From an uncultured Rhodanobacteraceae bacterium (lineage in GTDB: Bacteria; Pseudomonadota; Gammaproteobacteria; Xanthomonadales; Rhodanobacteraceae), in the NCBI GenBank assembly GCA_913053815.1, contig CAJXGK010000049.1:1-10058 (forward strand): a stretch of 10,058 bases of DNA. Direction: 5' to 3'. The notes under the pieces are model-generated. The model did not search any database, was not told the DNA's origin, and saw only the letters and a program-made list of their open reading frames with translations. The position numbers were made by a program, and so were the translations under genes. Shown here in pieces: positions 7,281-10,058 of the stretch (within the stretch, counting starts at the first letter, position 1; the number at the start of each line of letters is the position of its first letter).

Positions 7281-9170
7281 TCAGCTCTCCAGTTCCTCCC
7301 AGCGCCGATAGGCCAGTTCGAGTTCGTTCTGGACCTTGGTCAGGGCATCGTTGGCGATCACGATGGCGGCGCTGTTTTGACGGAAGAAGGCCGGGTTAGC
7401 CATGTGCTGGGTGCGCTCGGCCAGTTCGGTTTCCAGGGTTTCGATCCGTGCCGGTAGCTCTTGAAGCTCACGGGCCTGGTGGTAGCCAAGCTTGCGCGGT
7501 GGGCTCGGGACATCGGGCTTTGCGCTGTTGGAGGGGATTTTTTTCGCTGGTGACGAGCGTGATCTGTGGCCTGTTGCAGAGGTGAGCTTACGTTGTCGCA
7601 GCCAGTCTGCATAACCGCCGACGTATTCGCCGATGTGTCCATGGCCCTCCAGCACTAGGGTGCTGGTGATCACGTTGTCGAGAAATTCGCGATCATGTGA
7701 GACCAGTAGCAGGGTGCCCGCGTAGCTACCGAGCAGGTCCTCAAGCAATTCTAGGGTTTCCACATCCAGATCGTTGGTCGGTTCATCCATCACCAGCAGG
7801 TTGGATGGCTTGGCAAACAGCTTGGCCAGCAGCAGGCGGTTGCGTTCGCCGCCGGATAGAAGGGTGATCGATATGCGGGCGCGTTCGGGGGTAAACAGGA
7901 AATCCTGCAAGTAGCCGATAATGTGCTTGCGCTGGCCATTGAGTTCAATGAACTCGCGCCCCTCGGCCACGTTATCCAGGGCATTGAGCCGATCGTTGAG
8001 CTGCAGCCGGTGCTGGTCAAAATAGGCAATTTGCAGACTGCTGCCCCGCTTCACTTCACCCCCCAGCGGTTGCAGTTCGCCCAGCATGATCTTCAGCAGG
8101 GTGCTCTTACCGGCCCCGTTGGGACCGATGATGCCGATGCGATCACCCCGCATGATGGTGGTACTGAAATGGTCGATCAGCACCCGGCCATCGAAAGCCT
8201 GGTGTACCCGGCTGAGTTCGATGACCTTTTTGCCTGAGGATTGGGTGTGGCTCAGGGCCATCCTGGCGTTGCCGGTGAGGATGCGGCGTTGAGCTCGCTC
8301 GTTGCGTAGGGCTTTGAGCGCCCGGACCCGGCCCTCGTTGCGGGTGCGGCGGGCCTTGATGCCCTGGCGAATCCATAGTTCTTCCTGGGCCAGCTTTTTG
8401 TCGAACAGAGCGTTGGCCTGTGCTTCGGCCTGCAATCGCTCTTCACGGCGACGTAGATAATTGTCGTAGTCACCCGGCCAGTCGGTGAGTACGCCGCGGT
8501 CGATCTCGACGATGCGGGTCGCCAGAGCGCGCAGAAATCGGCGGTCATGGGTAACAAAGACAAGGCTTCCGGTAAACTGTTTGAGGAAGCCTTCCAACCA
8601 GCTGATGGCCTCGATGTCGAGGTGGTTGGTCGGCTCGTCGAGCAGTAGCACATCGGGTTTTCGTACCAGCGCCTGGGCCAGCAACGTGCGCCGCTTCATA
8701 CCGCCGGACAGGGCCGCAAAATCGGTCTCGGGCGGCAGTTCAAGCTGACTCAGTACTGCGCTTACCCGCCGGTCCAGATCCCAGCCATGTCGTGACTCGA
8801 TCTGCGACTGCACTTCACCCAGCGCATCGAAATCGGCCTGAGTATCCAGAGCCGGCAGCAGATGGTGATAGCGGGCCAGTAGATGACCGAGATCACCGAG
8901 CCCTTCGGCCACCACATCGAATACATTGCCGGTGATGTCCTGGGACACTTCCTGCGCCATCCGCGCCATTACCACCCCATTCTGCATGCGAATCTGGCCG
9001 TCGTCGGCATGCAGTTCTCCGGCTAGTAGCCGCATCAGTGTGGACTTGCCCTCGCCGTTACGGCCGACAATGCAGACGCGCTCGTTGGCAGTGATCGTAA
9101 GATCGATACCATCAAGCAGCAACGGACCGCCGACACTGAAGTCGACCTTAAGAAGCTGGATCAGAGACAT
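7281..9170 (-). CDS. uup: ABC-F ATPase Uup
   Basis: A soluble protein with two ATP-binding cassettes and no membrane segments, 629 residues against about 635 for E. coli Uup. The first cassette has Walker A GRNGEGKST (36-44), signature LSGG (154-157), Walker B LLLDEPTNHLD (175-185) and switch H208. The second has GPNGAGKST (349-357), LSGGE (438-442), LVMDEPTNDLD (459-469) and H492. Between them lies the charged ABC-F linker (about 240-315) with the conserved RQGIKARRTRNEGRVRALK. A low-complexity stretch (about 528-560) leads to a C-terminal coiled coil (about 565-629), the domain that separates Uup from EttA, YheS and YbiT. Family members act on the ribosome, and E. coli Uup is also linked to branched DNA intermediates and transposon excision. 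No clear Shine-Dalgarno precedes the ATG. Confidence 0.95.
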   Translation of the reverse strand: MSLIQLLKVDFSVGGPLLLDGIDLTITANERVCIVGRNGEGKSTLMRLLAGELHADDGQIRMQNGVVMARMAQEVSQDITGNVFDVVAEGLGDLGHLLARYHHLLPALDTQADFDALGEVQSQIESRHGWDLDRRVSAVLSQLELPPETDFAALSGGMKRRTLLAQALVRKPDVLLLDEPTNHLDIEAISWLEGFLKQFTGSLVFVTHDRRFLRALATRIVEIDRGVLTDWPGDYDNYLRRREERLQAEAQANALFDKKLAQEELWIRQGIKARRTRNEGRVRALKALRNERAQRRILTGNARMALSHTQSSGKKVIELSRVHQAFDGRVLIDHFSTTIMRGDRIGIIGPNGAGKSTLLKIMLGELQPLGGEVKRGSSLQIAYFDQHRLQLNDRLNALDNVAEGREFIELNGQRKHIIGYLQDFLFTPERARISITLLSGGERNRLLLAKLFAKPSNLLVMDEPTNDLDVETLELLEDLLGSYAGTLLLVSHDREFLDNVITSTLVLEGHGHIGEYVGGYADWLRQRKLTSATGHRSRSSPAKKIPSNSAKPDVPSPPRKLGYHQARELQELPARIETLETELAERTQHMANPAFFRQNSAAIVIANDALTKVQNELELAYRRWEELES

Positions 9171-9177
9171 CTGTATA

Positions 9178-9183
9178 TTCTAC
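9178..9183 (-). promoter_or_regulatory. possible -10 box very close to the uup start
   Basis: TAGAAT on the minus strand ends 7 nt before the A of the uup ATG (9170). With no Shine-Dalgarno in between, a start here would give a leaderless or nearly leaderless message. The -35 region is poor, so this is only a candidate. Confidence 0.2.
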
Positions 9184-9363
9184 TGGACCCGCGCCGGTGA
9201 TCGAGCGGCAGGTTTGCTGATCCCGTTGGATTCAAGTATTTCCCATACCGGTCGATAGATTTCAAAAGATTGGGCCGATGTAGCTTCGCCAAGACGTCGG
9301 TATTCCGTTACGTTCTTGCAAGAGGACCGTGTTCATGTACGCACTGAGATTACTCATCTAAGG

Positions 9364-10009
9364 TAGACCCCATAGTCAAGACAGAATCCAGCTGAGTTTA
9401 AGCTGTGCATTCTGCCGCACCCACAGCGGCACGGCGCTGGCCCGATTTTTCGTTTGTCCCTGGTTCACCACCTTCCTTGATAAACTTATCGACCATCAAT
9501 GCGCCCCCCGTCTACTCCTGTAGACGTGTTCAGGTGTTAGGTTGGAGAGTGACTGATGGGGGTCGTTATCCATTGTAGAACGCAAAATATTCAATCAGCC
9601 CTAGCGTCAGTGCCACCATGTCGGCATACCCCTTGAGATAGATATTCTCATCCTTGAGGCTACGCCATCACCGTTCCACAAAGATGTTGTCCAGCGCCCG
9701 GCCCCGGCCATCCATGCTGATGGGGATCTTCTCGCGCTCGAGCACTCCGGTGCAGAGCGCGCAGATAAACTGTGAGCCCTGCTCACTGTTGAAGATCTCG
9801 GGTTTGCCATGGCATTGCCGAGTCTCTTCGAGGCACTTGACACAGAAGTCCGCATCCATCGTATTACTCAACCGCCAGTTCAGTACTTTACGGCGGTACC
9901 CATCGATGATTGCGACCAGATAGACAAAGCCCCGTTCCAGGCGGATATAGGTGATGTCGGTGCTCCAGACCTGATGGGGACGTGTAATGCCGACACCTCG
10001 CAACAGATA
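9364..10009 (-). mobile_element. IS3-family element, decayed, right end present
   Basis: The element reads on the minus strand. It holds the 3' part of an IS3-type orfB and, just beyond its stop, GACCCCATAGTCAAGACAG (9366-9384), a plausible terminal inverted repeat. The left end and orfA are not in the window. Recognisable similarity stops at the YLLRG codons (about 10009), after which the sequence becomes AT-richer and unrelated, so the copy is truncated or interrupted there. Confidence 0.6.
9398..10009 (-). pseudogene. IS3-family orfB transposase, broken
   Basis: The frame encodes an rve-type integrase core: VWSTDITYIRLERGFVYLVAI with the first catalytic Asp, YRRKVLNWRLSNTMDADFC, then EIFNSEQGSQF, where the usual second catalytic Asp (DQGSQF) is Glu. 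GRALDNIFVER, with the catalytic Glu, is followed at once by a TGA stop (9668-9670). The same frame resumes as WRSLKDENIYLKGYADMVALT and reaches a TAA at 9566-9568. A one-base shift then gives DPHQSLSNLTPEHVYRS, and a second shift in the C run at 9504-9509 restores ALMVDKF to a final TAA at 9398-9400. The N-terminal part before YLLRG is missing. With two frameshifts, a stop and an altered active-site residue it cannot make a working transposase. Confidence 0.85.
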
Positions 10010-10058
10010 GAGTCTGCTAGAAAACTCTAACGCATTGATATTACTGTACTAATTCAGT
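10010..10058. other. AT-richer sequence abutting the IS pseudogene
   Basis: Upstream of the YLLRG codons the minus strand loses all similarity to orfB and includes TAGAGTTTTCTAG, a near-palindrome. It may be the tip of another inserted element or a deletion junction. The window ends before this can be decided. Confidence 0.35.

Noticed and set aside
6802..7399. Plus- and minus-strand frames between the GST gene and uup
   Set aside because: They overlap the two real genes and show no motifs; the 251-nt gap itself shows nothing I can name except the 19-nt near-repeat.

Overview
The window looks like a chromosomal segment of a proteobacterium, most likely gammaproteobacterial or Acidithiobacillus-like. 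The lineage call is tentative. It rests on an S-adenosylhomocysteine (SAH) riboswitch in front of ahcY, a bacterial-type PEP carboxylase, a Uup-type ABC-F ATPase, a membrane-anchored c-type cytochrome and worn IS3-family remnants. The content is mostly housekeeping metabolism, separated by unusually repeat-rich gaps.

Layout: positions 1-552 hold no gene I can support. They contain a cluster of palindromes (a CCCGGGATGACG unit twice, and a 13-bp-stem hairpin at 101-136) and one copy of a 50-nt dispersed repeat (473-522). A short c-type cytochrome gene lies at 553-1167 (minus). The gap 1179-1874 carries the left-end remnant of an IS3-family element (start of orfA at 1591) and several hairpins. 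ahcY (1875-3320, minus) follows, with its SAH riboswitch at 3342-3461 and a clean TATAAT box at 3479-3484. Divergent from it is ppc (3577-6306, plus). A second copy of the dispersed repeat (6310-6359) fills the short gap where ppc meets the convergent GST gene (6385-7029, minus). Next is uup (7281-9170, minus). The right edge holds an IS3-family orfB pseudogene (9398-10009, minus) broken by a stop and two frameshifts; at 10010 it runs into unrelated AT-richer sequence.

Function: AhcY removes SAH, the product and inhibitor of all SAM-dependent methylations. Its leader senses the same molecule, so substrate build-up should switch the gene on. PEP carboxylase replenishes oxaloacetate. The cytochrome is probably a periplasmic electron carrier. 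The GST-like protein lacks the beta-class catalytic cysteine. Uup acts on ribosomes and possibly branched DNA. Except for the divergent ahcY/ppc pair, the genes are spaced like single transcription units, not one operon.

I found no convincing new multi-gene system. The points most worth a second look are the riboswitch expression platform, where a second sequence able to pair with the pseudoknot strand overlaps the ribosome-binding region of ahcY, and the dispersed palindromic repeat placed at the 3' ends of genes.
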